Origin: Duncaniella muricolitica
GTDB taxonomy: Bacteria; Bacteroidota; Bacteroidia; Bacteroidales; Muribaculaceae
Direction: 5' to 3'
NCBI GenBank assembly: GCA_025808375.1
Contig: CP061009.1
Coordinates: 1,240,001-1,304,000, forward strand
DNA length: 64,000 bases
This document shows positions 18,703 through 28,064 of this stretch, in pieces. Position numbers and translations under genes: made by a program. The notes beneath the pieces were generated by a model. It was not told the DNA's origin, searched no databases, and saw only the letters and a program-made list of their open reading frames with translations. The stretch's first letter is position 1. The number at the start of each line of letters is the position of its first letter.

Positions 18703-18828
18703 CGAGGAGAAAGTGTTGAGCGGTCGTAAACTTTCAAAAAAATGTTTTTAAGTGCACTTTTTGGCATGGTTTTTGTTATAGTTAAAAGACATAACACTCA
18801 TCACTAAATTTTTGACAAAGGACAATAG

Positions 18829-21399
18829 ATGGAAACAGTATATTCACAAAAATTTAAGGAAACGGTCAATTCGACCCCGGCAGTCGCTGCGCGTCATAAC
18901 AGTCGTTATGTCATGCCCGAGCATCTGCTGCTCGCGCTGATTTCCGACAAGGAGTCGGAGGCTGCCGCGCTCGTGGACCGTGCCTCAAAGGGCAGTCCCG
19001 TAGCACAGTTGCAGGAGACTCTTGACCGCGACCTCTTCAATGCCGCCGCCGAGAGCGGTTATACGGGCAATGTGGCTGTGGCCGATGTGTCGCTCAGCGA
19101 CCTTGCCAGCCGTATTATCAAACTGAGTGTGCTCGAGGCCCGTATGCTTAAGAGCAATGTGGTCGATACGGTACATCTGCTTTTGGCTATCTTTCATAAC
19201 TCCGATGCCCAGAACTCGGCTTTCATGGAGCCGTTCCGACGTGCTGGAGTGACATATGAGTCGCTCTACCGCATGTTGTCGGCCGGAGCCGACAGGCCCA
19301 TGAGTCTGCAGGGCGACGGGGATGACGAGGAGGATGAAGACGAGGATTCAGCTCCCGCTTCAGGAGTTCCTTCGGGCCGCGAGAGTGCCGCCCGTGCGCG
19401 TCAGCCACAGAGTGGCGGCGGCAGGAGCGGTTCGGACACTCCGATGCTCGACAAGTATGGTTATGACATGACACAGGCTGCCGAGGACAATCGTCTTGAC
19501 CCTGTGGTGGGCCGTGATGTCGAAATCGAACGTCTCGCCCAGATACTCAGCCGTCGCAAGAAAAACAATCCGGTGCTCATCGGTGAGCCGGGAGTGGGCA
19601 AGTCGGCCATTGTCGAGGGGCTCGCTCTCCGCATCGTGCGCCGCAAGGTGTCGCGCATACTTTTTGACAAGCGTGTGGTGTCGCTCGACATGGCTTCGCT
19701 TGTAGCCGGTACGAAATATCGCGGACAGTTTGAGGAGCGTGTCAAGGGTATTCTTGACGAGCTCGCCAAAAACAAGAATGTGATATTGTTTATCGACGAG
19801 CTTCACACCATAGTCGGTGCCGGCAATGCAGCCGGCTCGATGGATGCCGCCAATCTTCTCAAGCCTGCGCTTGCACGCGGTGAGATACAGTGTATAGGTG
19901 CCACGACGCTCGACGAATATCGCAAGAACATTGAGAATGACGGTGCCCTCGAGCGTCGTTTCCAGAAGGTGATGGTCGAGCCGACCACTCCCGAGGAGAC
20001 GCGTGTGATTCTTGACAACATACGCGAGAAGTATGAGGCACACCATAATGTAATATATACACCCGAGGCTCTCGACGCGTGTGTGTCGCTCACCGAACGT
20101 TACATCAGTGACCGCAATTTCCCCGACAAGGCCATTGATGCCATGGACGAGGCCGGTAGCCGAGTGCATGTGACCAATATCGCTGTGCCGGCCGCCATCG
20201 AGGAGCTTGAGCAGGAGATCAATGAGGCCGCAGCCGAGAAGCTGCGTGCCGCCCAGGCTCAGAACTTTGAGAAGGCCGCCTCCTACCGCGACCGTGAGCA
20301 GCAGCTCAAGGCGCAGCTCGACGCGGCCAATGCCGAGTGGCAGGAGAAACTCGCCACCATGCGCGAGACTGTCGATGAGGACAAGGTGGCCGAGGTTGTG
20401 GCCATGATGACCGGGGTGCCCGTTCAGCGCATAGCCCAGGCCGAAGGTAAGCGTCTGCGCGAGATGGCTCCGGCTATCAAGGCGCAGATAATCGGTCAGG
20501 ACAATGCCATAGAGAAGATTGTCAAGGCTATACAGCGCAACCGCATAGGTCTGAAGGATCCTGCCAAGCCTATCGGCACATTCCTGTTTCTCGGACCTAC
20601 CGGTGTCGGCAAGACCCACCTGGCCAAGAAACTGGCCGAGTATATGTTTGACTCGTCCGACTCGCTGATACGTATCGACATGAGTGAGTATATGGAGAAG
20701 TTTACGGTGTCGCGCCTTGTCGGTGCGCCTCCGGGATATGTCGGTTATGAGGAAGGCGGACAGCTCACCGAAAAGGTGCGCCGTCATCCTTACTCCATCG
20801 TGCTGCTCGACGAGATAGAGAAGGCACATCCCGACGTGTTCAATCTTCTGCTCCAGGTCATGGATGAGGGGCGTCTCACCGACTCGCTCGGCCGACGGAT
20901 TGATTTCAAGAACACGGTCCTCATAATGACATCCAACATCGGATCGCGTCAGCTCAAGGATTTCGGCGGCGGCATAGGATTCAATACCCGTCCGGCCGAT
21001 GACCGTGAGGTGAGCCAGGGAGTGATACGCAAGGCTCTCAACAAAGCCTTTGCCCCTGAGTTCCTCAACCGCATCGACGATATTGTGATGTTCGACCCCC
21101 TCAGCCGCGAGTCGATATTCAAGATTATCGACATCGAGCTGGCCGGCTTCTACAAGCGTGTCGAGCAGCTCGGCTATAAGCTCACTGTCTCTGACGAAGC
21201 GCGTGATTTTGTGGCCGACAAGGGATATGACGCACAGTTTGGCGCGCGTCCGCTCAAGAGAGCTATCCAAAAGTATCTTGAGGACACGCTGGCCGAGCTT
21301 ATTGTCGAGGACAATGTCAAGCCGGGCGACGAGATATATGTCTCCTATACACCCGGGGCTGACAGACTTGACACCGAGATACGACATCCCAAAGAATAA
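18829..21399 (+). CDS. clpC: ClpC-type AAA+ unfoldase of the Clp protease
   Basis: An 856-residue class I Clp/Hsp100 ATPase. It has an N domain (1-145), an acidic linker at about 165-175 (DGDDEEDEDEDS), D1 with GEPGVGKS and LFIDELHT, a short M region with a UVR-like motif (AQNFEKAASYRDREQQLKAQ), and D2 with GPTGVGKT and LLDEIEKAHPD. The short UVR-containing middle region marks ClpC rather than ClpB, whose M domain is longer. It would unfold substrates for ClpP, which is not in this window. YitT follows after 5 nt. A 675-codon antisense frame is a coding shadow. Confidence 0.94.
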   Translation: METVYSQKFKETVNSTPAVAARHNSRYVMPEHLLLALISDKESEAAALVDRASKGSPVAQLQETLDRDLFNAAAESGYTGNVAVADVSLSDLASRIIKLSVLEARMLKSNVVDTVHLLLAIFHNSDAQNSAFMEPFRRAGVTYESLYRMLSAGADRPMSLQGDGDDEEDEDEDSAPASGVPSGRESAARARQPQSGGGRSGSDTPMLDKYGYDMTQAAEDNRLDPVVGRDVEIERLAQILSRRKKNNPVLIGEPGVGKSAIVEGLALRIVRRKVSRILFDKRVVSLDMASLVAGTKYRGQFEERVKGILDELAKNKNVILFIDELHTIVGAGNAAGSMDAANLLKPALARGEIQCIGATTLDEYRKNIENDGALERRFQKVMVEPTTPEETRVILDNIREKYEAHHNVIYTPEALDACVSLTERYISDRNFPDKAIDAMDEAGSRVHVTNIAVPAAIEELEQEINEAAAEKLRAAQAQNFEKAASYRDREQQLKAQLDAANAEWQEKLATMRETVDEDKVAEVVAMMTGVPVQRIAQAEGKRLREMAPAIKAQIIGQDNAIEKIVKAIQRNRIGLKDPAKPIGTFLFLGPTGVGKTHLAKKLAEYMFDSSDSLIRIDMSEYMEKFTVSRLVGAPPGYVGYEEGGQLTEKVRRHPYSIVLLDEIEKAHPDVFNLLLQVMDEGRLTDSLGRRIDFKNTVLIMTSNIGSRQLKDFGGGIGFNTRPADDREVSQGVIRKALNKAFAPEFLNRIDDIVMFDPLSRESIFKIIDIELAGFYKRVEQLGYKLTVSDEARDFVADKGYDAQFGARPLKRAIQKYLEDTLAELIVEDNVKPGDEIYVSYTPGADRLDTEIRHPKE

Positions 21400-21404
21400 A
21401 CATA

Positions 21405-22334
21405 ATGAACATATTAAGGGCCTGCAATAGACTTGTCCTCAGCGGACGCGACTATTTCTACATAATCCTCGGCATATTGATATATGCCGTAGGATTTACC
21501 GTTTTCATCCTCCCTCACCATGTCGTGATCGGGGGGATGTCGGGTTTTGGCACATTAGTGTACTATTTCTCGGGCGAACGCATCCCGGTGGCGGTGGCCA
21601 TGTATTGCAGCAACCTGTTGTTGCTGCTGTGCGCATTCCGTTACATAGGACGAAATTTTGTCGTCAAGACCGTGTTTGGTTTCACGGTGCTGTCGCTTGT
21701 CATCGGAGCGATGGAAGGATATTTTGTGTCGCGTCCACCGCTTGTGAGCGACATGACCATGAGTGTGCTTATGGGAGCTATGTTGCTCGGTGTAGGCATC
21801 GGCATCTATTACAGCCATAACGGCACCACCGGCGGCACTGACATAATCGCGGCAGTGATGGAGCGCGTGAGTTCGATAAGTGTCGGGCGCACCATGATGA
21901 TTGTGGACATGTCTATTGTCGCCGCATCGTTTTTTCTGCCGTTTGACGGCGATATGGAGGCCCGCATACAAGCCCGCACCGAGACCATAATCTACGGTTG
22001 GGTGGCCATATTTGTCTACTCCTATATCGCCGACCGTTTTATCGTGGCCGACAAGCAGACCATCCAGTTTTTCATTCTTTCTGACAAATGGGAGGAGATA
22101 GCCTATCGCATCACCCACGAAACGGGGCGCGGTGTCTCGACCATCGACACTCACGGCTACTGGACCGGCGCACACCGCGTGTTGCTGCTCGTATGGTGTC
22201 GCCAGTACAATACGGCCGAGATATTCCATATAGTGCACGAAGTCGACCCGACGGCCTATATCACTGACTGTGACGTGCGGGGCGTATGGGGCAACGGATT
22301 TGACACACTCAAGCTCAAGCCACGCAAGCGTTAG
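21405..22334 (+). CDS. YitT family membrane protein (DUF161/DUF2179)
   Basis: A 309-residue inner-membrane protein. Five or six hydrophobic segments occupy about 15-210, with the YitT motifs HHVVIGGMSGFGTLVYY and HNGTTGGTDIIA. The soluble C-terminus (about 225-300) is DUF2179, ending in ITDCDVRGVWGNGFD. The molecular function of the family is not established. It starts 5 nt after the clpC stop, so it is probably co-transcribed with the unfoldase, although no functional link is known. Confidence 0.9.
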   Translation: MNILRACNRLVLSGRDYFYIILGILIYAVGFTVFILPHHVVIGGMSGFGTLVYYFSGERIPVAVAMYCSNLLLLLCAFRYIGRNFVVKTVFGFTVLSLVIGAMEGYFVSRPPLVSDMTMSVLMGAMLLGVGIGIYYSHNGTTGGTDIIAAVMERVSSISVGRTMMIVDMSIVAASFFLPFDGDMEARIQARTETIIYGWVAIFVYSYIADRFIVADKQTIQFFILSDKWEEIAYRITHETGRGVSTIDTHGYWTGAHRVLLLVWCRQYNTAEIFHIVHEVDPTAYITDCDVRGVWGNGFDTLKLKPRKR

Positions 22335-22399
22335 AGAGTGTTTTCGACCGATATTTGTTATTAAACCCGCTTAATTACCATTTTTATACCAATCATGCC

Positions 22400-23230
22400 A
22401 TGATAAGAAAAGTAATGTTTATGATACTGACTGCGATGGGACTTACGTCCGTAGCTCAGGAAAAAATCGAGATATTGTTCAGCAATCCCGAGGCCCGCGA
22501 CCGGCATATAGATATGTCGGACCTGTCGGTCGAACCGGGCATGACCGTCTATCGTCCGGCCAAGCCTAACGGAGTGGCCGTCGTGATGTGTCCGGGCGGA
22601 GGTTACAGCCATCAGGCCGCCGCTCACGAGGGACACGACATGGCTCCGTGGTTCAACGCCCAGGGAGTGACTTACGTCGTGCTCAAATACCGTATACCCA
22701 AGCAGCGCAGCAATGTACCTCTCGAAGATGCGGCCCGAGCCGTGAGTCTGGTGCGCAGCCATGCCGGAGAGTGGGGTGTTGACCCGTCGAAAATCGGCAT
22801 AATGGGAGCCTCGGCAGGCGGACATCTCGCTTCGACACTCGCCACACATTATCCCGATTCGCTCTCGCGTCCTGATTTCCAGGTGTTGTTCTATCCTGTT
22901 GTCTCGATGGATCCTGCTGTGACCCACATGGGCTCGCGCAATAATCTTCTCGGCAAGGATGCCGGCAAAGCTCTTGAGGAGGAGTATTCCAACGAGCTTC
23001 ATGTCAGCAAGTCGACACCTCAGGCATTCATCATGCTCTCGTCTGACGACCGGGCCGTTCCTCCGGCCAATTCCATCAATTATTACAATGCATTGATTGC
23101 CAACGGAGTCCCGGCCGCAATGCACATATATCCGGTTGGTGGCCATGGATGGGGATTCCGTGACAGCTTCAAGTATAAGCGTCAATGGACCGGAGAGCTT
23201 GAGAAGAGGCTCCGTGAGCAGGTGCTTTAA
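22400..23230 (+). CDS. Secreted alpha/beta hydrolase (acetyl-esterase/BD-FAE-like)
   Basis: A 276-residue exported serine hydrolase. The signal peptide is about 1-19 (MIRKVMFMILTAMGLTSVAQ). The oxyanion region is VVMCPGGGYSHQA, the nucleophile Ser is in IMGASAGGHLAS, the Asp is in LSSDDRAVPP and the His in GGHGWGF. Family members deacylate acetylated sugars or xylo-oligosaccharides. The start is ATG 22400 because it opens the signal peptide; the frame continues 15 codons to a TTG at 22355 with no such reason. It is a single gene between yitT and a convergent terminator, not inside a polysaccharide locus. Confidence 0.85.
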   Translation: MIRKVMFMILTAMGLTSVAQEKIEILFSNPEARDRHIDMSDLSVEPGMTVYRPAKPNGVAVVMCPGGGYSHQAAAHEGHDMAPWFNAQGVTYVVLKYRIPKQRSNVPLEDAARAVSLVRSHAGEWGVDPSKIGIMGASAGGHLASTLATHYPDSLSRPDFQVLFYPVVSMDPAVTHMGSRNNLLGKDAGKALEEEYSNELHVSKSTPQAFIMLSSDDRAVPPANSINYYNALIANGVPAAMHIYPVGGHGWGFRDSFKYKRQWTGELEKRLREQVL

Positions 23231-23231
23231 G

Positions 23232-23294
23232 ACTGAAAAAATCAAAGTCGGATGGTAGCGAAGAGCTTGCCATCCGACTTTGATTTTTTTCAGT
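23232..23294. terminator. Bidirectional terminator, about 24-bp stem
   Basis: Arms 23232-23255 and 23270-23294 pair along their whole length with one extra A. A- and T-runs near the base serve both directions. It lies between the convergent hydrolase and inositol-phosphatase genes. Confidence 0.85.
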
Positions 23295-23328
23295 GTCGGT
23301 AAACGACACGATATGATACGAAACATTA

Positions 23329-24099
23329 CTATTTTATCAGAGGTCTGAATACATTAAGTGAAGTCCGGCTACCGGCCATGATTGAATGATTGCGGTCAGA
23401 GCGTATCGACTTGACCTCACCGCCGGCCTCCTGTACCATCAGAGCACCTGCTGCTATATCCCATAGATTAAGATTCAGTTCCCAATAAGCGTCGAAATAC
23501 CCGGCGGCCGTATAGGCAAGGTCTATAGCGGCCGAGCCCATGCGCCGTATGCCTCTGACCTGCATGCTCACTCTCGCGATGTTGTCGAGATTGTTGTCGG
23601 GATGACGGTCGCGGTCATATGGCATGCCTGTGGCTACTACCATAGTCGACAGTCTGTCGTTTTGACCGCAATGCAGCTTGTGGCCGTTGAGAAATGCACC
23701 CGAACCCTTTGCCGCGTGAAACATCTCTCCGAGATAAGGGGCATACACCACTCCGGCTACAGTCTCGCCATTGTGTTGCAGAGCGATGGAAATGGAGTAG
23801 ACCGGCAGGCCCTGCTTGAAATTGGTTGTGCCGTCGAGTGGGTCTATCACCCACAGCCATTCGCTGTCGCAGACAGTAGTCGTGCCGCTCTCTTCCGAAA
23901 GTATGGAGTGGGAGGGAAATTCCCGTCGTATATTGTCCATTATAACCTTTTCGGCAGCCTTGTCGGCCTCGGTCAATACATCAAAATCATTTTGCTTGGT
24001 CACCGATTTCAGTTCGGGATTTCTAAAGTAGCGCAGCGTCACATCGCCGGCTTCCTTGGCCCATTGCATGGCCTTTGTCAGATATTGGTTGTAATCCAT
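23329..24099 (-). CDS. Inositol monophosphatase family protein
   Basis: A 256-residue cytoplasmic lithium-sensitive-type phosphatase. Metal-binding motifs are visible: EES in LSEESGTTT, DPLDGTTNF, and the C-terminal WDIAAGALMVQEAGG. Bacterial members dephosphorylate inositol phosphates, 3'-phosphoadenosine phosphate or sugar phosphates; I cannot choose among these. ATG 24099 (MDYNQYL) matches family N-termini; 17 codons upstream overlap the promoter. It is convergent with the hydrolase gene and divergent from ftcD. Confidence 0.92.
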   Translation of the reverse strand: MDYNQYLTKAMQWAKEAGDVTLRYFRNPELKSVTKQNDFDVLTEADKAAEKVIMDNIRREFPSHSILSEESGTTTVCDSEWLWVIDPLDGTTNFKQGLPVYSISIALQHNGETVAGVVYAPYLGEMFHAAKGSGAFLNGHKLHCGQNDRLSTMVVATGMPYDRDRHPDNNLDNIARVSMQVRGIRRMGSAAIDLAYTAAGYFDAYWELNLNLWDIAAGALMVQEAGGEVKSIRSDRNHSIMAGSRTSLNVFRPLIK

Positions 24100-24120
24100 G
24101 ACAGATGTTTTTTGAAAAAG

Positions 24121-24128
24121 CAAAATTA
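24121..24128 (-). promoter_or_regulatory. -7 box of the inositol-monophosphatase-family gene
   Basis: Minus-strand TAATTTTG fits TAnnTTTG, 21 nt before the ATG at 24099. No clear TTG upstream. Confidence 0.45.
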
Positions 24129-24231
24129 AGAAAAAAACTCTTTTTCGCACTGTTTTGGGGAATATTTATTTTTTATCGGGATGCTGTTAAAAAACATTGT
24201 TTTGACGCGAAAAAATACTGCTGAAATTTAC

Positions 24232-24239
24232 TACCTTTG
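24232..24239 (+). promoter_or_regulatory. -7 box of the hut operon
   Basis: TACCTTTG fits TAnnTTTG, 43 nt before the ftcD ATG at 24283. The -33 element is not clear. I saw no obvious regulator gene or operator for the hut genes in the window. Confidence 0.5.
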
Positions 24240-24282
24240 CGTCAATAAGTCTAATAACCGAATACCAATAAATACAGTAATT

Positions 24283-25980
24283 ATGAAAACCAGGCTGGTT
24301 GAGTGCGTGCCCAATTTCAGTGAGGGACGTGACAAGAATGTGATAAAGCAAATTACCGATGCTATTACGGATGCTTCGGCTGTGCGTCTTCTTGACGTGG
24401 ATCCCGGTGAAGCGACCAACCGCACGGTGGTCACATTTGTAGGTTCGCCCGAGGATGTGCTTGAGGCTGCCTTTCAGGGCATAAAGAAAGCCGCCGAGCT
24501 TATAGATATGCGTCAGCATCATGGGGCACATCCGCGCATGGGTGCCACCGATGTGTGTCCTTTCGTGCCTGTAAGCGGCATTACGCTCGAGGAGTGTGCC
24601 GAACTGTCGCGTCAGTTGGCCAAAAGGGTGGCCGAGGAGCTGGATATCCCTGTTTACTGCTATGAAGCGGCCGCTTTCCGTCCCGAACGTAAGAATCTTG
24701 CCGTGTGCCGCAAGGGCGAGTATGAGGGACTGGCCGACCGTATGGGCTCGGAGACCGAGGGCCCGGATTTCGGTAACCGTCCGTTTGACGAGCGTGCCGC
24801 ACGTACAGGTGCGACCACGATAGGAGCCCGAAACTTCCTGATTGCTGTGAATTTCAATCTCAATACGACCTCTACGCGCCGAGCCAATGCCATCGCGTTT
24901 GACGTGCGCGAGAAGGGTCGCCCGATGCGCGAAGGCGGCAAGCCCAACGGCAAACCGATGAAGGATGCCGACGGCAAGACCATAACCATACCCGGCACCC
25001 TTCCCTGCACCAAGGCCATCGGATGGTATATCGACGAGTATGGCATCGCGCAGGTGTCGATGAATATTACCGACATCTCCACCACTCCTCTCCATGTGGC
25101 TTTTGACGAGGTGTGCCGTGCGGCCAACGAGCGTGGCATACGGGTGACAGGCACCGAGATTGTAGGTCTTGTGCCCAAGAGCGCGATTGTTGATGCCGGA
25201 CGCCACTTCCTCCACAAGCAGCAGCGGTCGACAGGTATTCCCGAAAGCGAAATCATACGCATGGCTGTCAAGTCGATGGGCCTTGACGAACTCAAGCCTT
25301 TCGAGCCAAGCGAAAAGATTATCGAATATATGATAGCCTCCAATGACGGGGCGAAGAAACTTGTCGACATGACATGTCGCGAGTTTGCCGACGAGACTGC
25401 ATCCGAGTCACCCGCTCCCGGCGGCGGTTCCATCTCGGCCTATATGGGTGCTCTCGGCGGCGCGCTTGCCACTATGGTGGCCAATCTTTCGGCCCACAAA
25501 GCCGGTTGGGACGAGCGTTGGCGCGAGTTTTCAGATGTAGCCGAGCAGGGCCGTACACTTGTTGACTCGCTCCTGGCTCTGGTAGATGAGGACACACAGG
25601 CCTTCAACGGCATAATGGCTGTCTTTGCCATGCCCAAGGGTACAGATGCCGAGAAAGCCGCCCGTGCCGAGGCTATGGAACGTGCCACCGAGTATGCCAC
25701 CCGTGTGCCTCTGCGCACTATGGAGCAGGCCGTAAAGGTATTTCCCCTCGCACAGCTTATGGCCGAGCAGGGCAATCCCGCGTCGGTGAGCGATGCAGGT
25801 GTCGGTGCGCTTGCCGCCCGTGTTGCAGTCCGTGGTGCGCTGCTTAACGTCAAAATCAATGCCGCCGGTCTCAAAGACCGTGAGCTCGCCGACTCGCTCG
25901 TGGCCCGCGCCGAGGCTATTGCCGCCGAGGCCGAGACTCTCGAGGCTTCGGTATTGAAGGTTGTGGAAGAGAAAATCTAA
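24283..25980 (+). CDS. ftcD: Glutamate formimidoyltransferase / formimidoyl-THF cyclodeaminase, fused
   Basis: A 565-residue bifunctional enzyme like vertebrate FTCD. Residues 1-180 and 180-325 are the two halves of formiminotransferase (VECVPNFSEGRD, HHGAHPRMGATD). After a linker, about 355-565 is the all-helical cyclodeaminase (ESPAPGGGSISAYMGALGG). It moves the formimino group of formiminoglutamate to tetrahydrofolate, releasing glutamate, then forms methenyl-THF and ammonia. ATG 24283 is preferred: the 34 extra codons upstream overlap the -7 box. It is first of the hut genes; hutU begins 1 nt after its stop, suggesting translational coupling. Confidence 0.96.
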   Translation: MKTRLVECVPNFSEGRDKNVIKQITDAITDASAVRLLDVDPGEATNRTVVTFVGSPEDVLEAAFQGIKKAAELIDMRQHHGAHPRMGATDVCPFVPVSGITLEECAELSRQLAKRVAEELDIPVYCYEAAAFRPERKNLAVCRKGEYEGLADRMGSETEGPDFGNRPFDERAARTGATTIGARNFLIAVNFNLNTTSTRRANAIAFDVREKGRPMREGGKPNGKPMKDADGKTITIPGTLPCTKAIGWYIDEYGIAQVSMNITDISTTPLHVAFDEVCRAANERGIRVTGTEIVGLVPKSAIVDAGRHFLHKQQRSTGIPESEIIRMAVKSMGLDELKPFEPSEKIIEYMIASNDGAKKLVDMTCREFADETASESPAPGGGSISAYMGALGGALATMVANLSAHKAGWDERWREFSDVAEQGRTLVDSLLALVDEDTQAFNGIMAVFAMPKGTDAEKAARAEAMERATEYATRVPLRTMEQAVKVFPLAQLMAEQGNPASVSDAGVGALAARVAVRGALLNVKINAAGLKDRELADSLVARAEAIAAEAETLEASVLKVVEEKI

Positions 25981-25981
25981 C

Positions 25982-28015
25982 ATGAAAAATAATATAACTC
26001 AAAATATGACATCAGATTTCAAGAATCAGATTATACAAGGTATACCCGACATCCTGCCACCTCGTCGCGAACGTGACGAGTCGGTGAGCCATGCACCGCG
26101 CCGTAAACACATACTCACTCCCGAGGAGGAGCGGCTGGCTCTGCGTAATGCGCTCCGCTATTTCCCCGCTGCTCTGCATGCCGAGCTTGCTCCGGAATTT
26201 GTAGAGGAGCTTCACACCTACGGACGTATATATATGTATCGTTTCCGTCCCACCTATGATATGTATGCCCGTCCCATTGACGCATATCCCGCCAGGTCGC
26301 GTCAGGCTGCTGCCATCATGATGATGATTCAAAACAATCTTGACCCGGCCGTGGCACAGCATCCTCACGAGCTTATCACCTATGGCGGCAACGGAGCTGT
26401 GTTTCAGAACTGGGCACAGTATCTGCTCACCATGAAATATCTCTCCGAGATGACCGACGAGCAGACACTCGTCATGTATTCGGGCCATCCGCTCGGGCTC
26501 TTCCCATCTCACAAGGAGGCTCCGCGCGTAGTCGTGACCAACGGCATGGTCATCCCCAATCATTCCAAGCCCGATGACTGGGAGCGTCTCAATGCTCTCG
26601 GAGTGTCGCAGTATGGTCAGATGACAGCCGGCTCATATATGTATATAGGTCCGCAGGGCATTGTCCACGGCACCACCATCACCGTGCTCAACGCAGCCCG
26701 CCGCCGCTTTACAGAGGGGCGTGAGTCGACAGCCGGCATGCTCTTTGTGTCGTCGGGTCTCGGCGGCATGTCGGGGGCCCAGCCCAAGGCCGGAAATATA
26801 GCCGGAGTCGTGAGCGTGGTTGCCGAAATCAATCCCAAAGCCGTGGAGAAACGTCATGCGCAGGGATGGGTCGACGAGGTATATGACTCGCTTGACGAAC
26901 TGTTGCCGCGCATCCGTCAGGCCCGAGCTGAAGGCCGTGCCGTTTCGATGGCCTATCTCGGCAATGTGGTCGACCTTTGGGAGCGTCTTGCTGCCGAAGG
27001 CGAGAGCGTGGATCTCGGTTCCGACCAGACGTCGCTCCATAATCCCTGGGCCGGCGGATATTATCCCGTAGGACTGTCGCTCGAGGAGTCCAACGCCATG
27101 ATGGCCGATGACCCCGAGGAGTTCCGCCGCCGCGTGCAGGAGTCGTTGCGTCGTCAGATTGCCGCTATCAATAAGCTGACCGATGCCGGCATGTATTTCT
27201 TTGATTATGGCAACGCCTTCCTGCTCGAGTCGTCGCGTGCCGGAGCCGATGTGATGAATGCTGACGGCGATTTCCGTTATCCGTCATATGTGCAGGACAT
27301 CATGGGACCGCTTTTCTTCGACTATGGTTTCGGCCCGTTCCGCTGGGTGTGCACTTCCGGCACTCCCGAGGATCTCGCAGCCACCGACCGCATCGCCGCC
27401 CGTGTGCTTGAGCAGTTGCGCGAGGAGGTGACCGACGACATCCGCGGTCAGCTTGACGATAATATACACTGGATTAAGTCGGCTGCCGAAAACCATCTTG
27501 TGGTCGGTTCGCAGGCCCGCATACTTTATGCCGACTCGGAGGGCCGCACACGCATCGCGCTTGCTTTCAACGAGGCTATCCGCAATGGCGAACTGTCGGC
27601 TCCCGTGGTGCTCGGACGCGACCACCACGACGTGTCGGGCACCGATTCTCCTTATCGTGAGACATCCAATATCTATGACGGCTCCAACCTGTGTGCCGAC
27701 ATGGCCGTCCACAATGTGATAGGCGACTCTTTCCGCGGAGCCACATGGGTGTCTCTCCACAACGGAGGCGGAGTAGGCTGGGGCGAAGTGATGAACGGAG
27801 GCTTCGGTATGGTCATCGACGGCACTCCCGAGTCTGACACCCGCATACGCCGCATGCTCCTGTGGGATGTCAACAACGGTATAGCCCGTCGCTCATGGGC
27901 CCGCAATCAGGGCGCGGTCGGCGCCATCAAGCGCGAGATGGAGCGCACTCCGGGTCTTACTGTAACGCTCCCCAATCTTGCCGACGACTCTCTGATAGAG
28001 TCGGTGCTGGCATAA
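25982..28015 (+). CDS. hutU: Urocanate hydratase
   Basis: A 677-residue NAD-dependent urocanase that converts urocanate to imidazolonepropionate. Recognisable blocks are LITYGGNGAVFQNWAQY, SGHPLGLFPSH, TAGSYMYIGPQGIVHGT, SGLGGMSGAQPKA and SLHNGGGVGWGEV. Its length is close to that of the eukaryotic-type enzyme rather than the shorter (about 555) Pseudomonas/Bacillus HutU, as in other Bacteroidetes. The start at 25982 is 1 nt after the ftcD stop; a second Met is at 26006. hutH follows after 49 nt. Confidence 0.96.
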   Translation: MKNNITQNMTSDFKNQIIQGIPDILPPRRERDESVSHAPRRKHILTPEEERLALRNALRYFPAALHAELAPEFVEELHTYGRIYMYRFRPTYDMYARPIDAYPARSRQAAAIMMMIQNNLDPAVAQHPHELITYGGNGAVFQNWAQYLLTMKYLSEMTDEQTLVMYSGHPLGLFPSHKEAPRVVVTNGMVIPNHSKPDDWERLNALGVSQYGQMTAGSYMYIGPQGIVHGTTITVLNAARRRFTEGRESTAGMLFVSSGLGGMSGAQPKAGNIAGVVSVVAEINPKAVEKRHAQGWVDEVYDSLDELLPRIRQARAEGRAVSMAYLGNVVDLWERLAAEGESVDLGSDQTSLHNPWAGGYYPVGLSLEESNAMMADDPEEFRRRVQESLRRQIAAINKLTDAGMYFFDYGNAFLLESSRAGADVMNADGDFRYPSYVQDIMGPLFFDYGFGPFRWVCTSGTPEDLAATDRIAARVLEQLREEVTDDIRGQLDDNIHWIKSAAENHLVVGSQARILYADSEGRTRIALAFNEAIRNGELSAPVVLGRDHHDVSGTDSPYRETSNIYDGSNLCADMAVHNVIGDSFRGATWVSLHNGGGVGWGEVMNGGFGMVIDGTPESDTRIRRMLLWDVNNGIARRSWARNQGAVGAIKREMERTPGLTVTLPNLADDSLIESVLA

Positions 28016-28064
28016 ACCGCCGGATGTGTTATAAATGAAATCACAAGAATAACCGCAAGAAACT

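Noticed and set aside
19360..21387. 675-codon minus-strand open frame opposite clpC
   Set aside because: Lies wholly antisense to a certain gene and has no recognisable domain; long antisense frames are common in this codon style.
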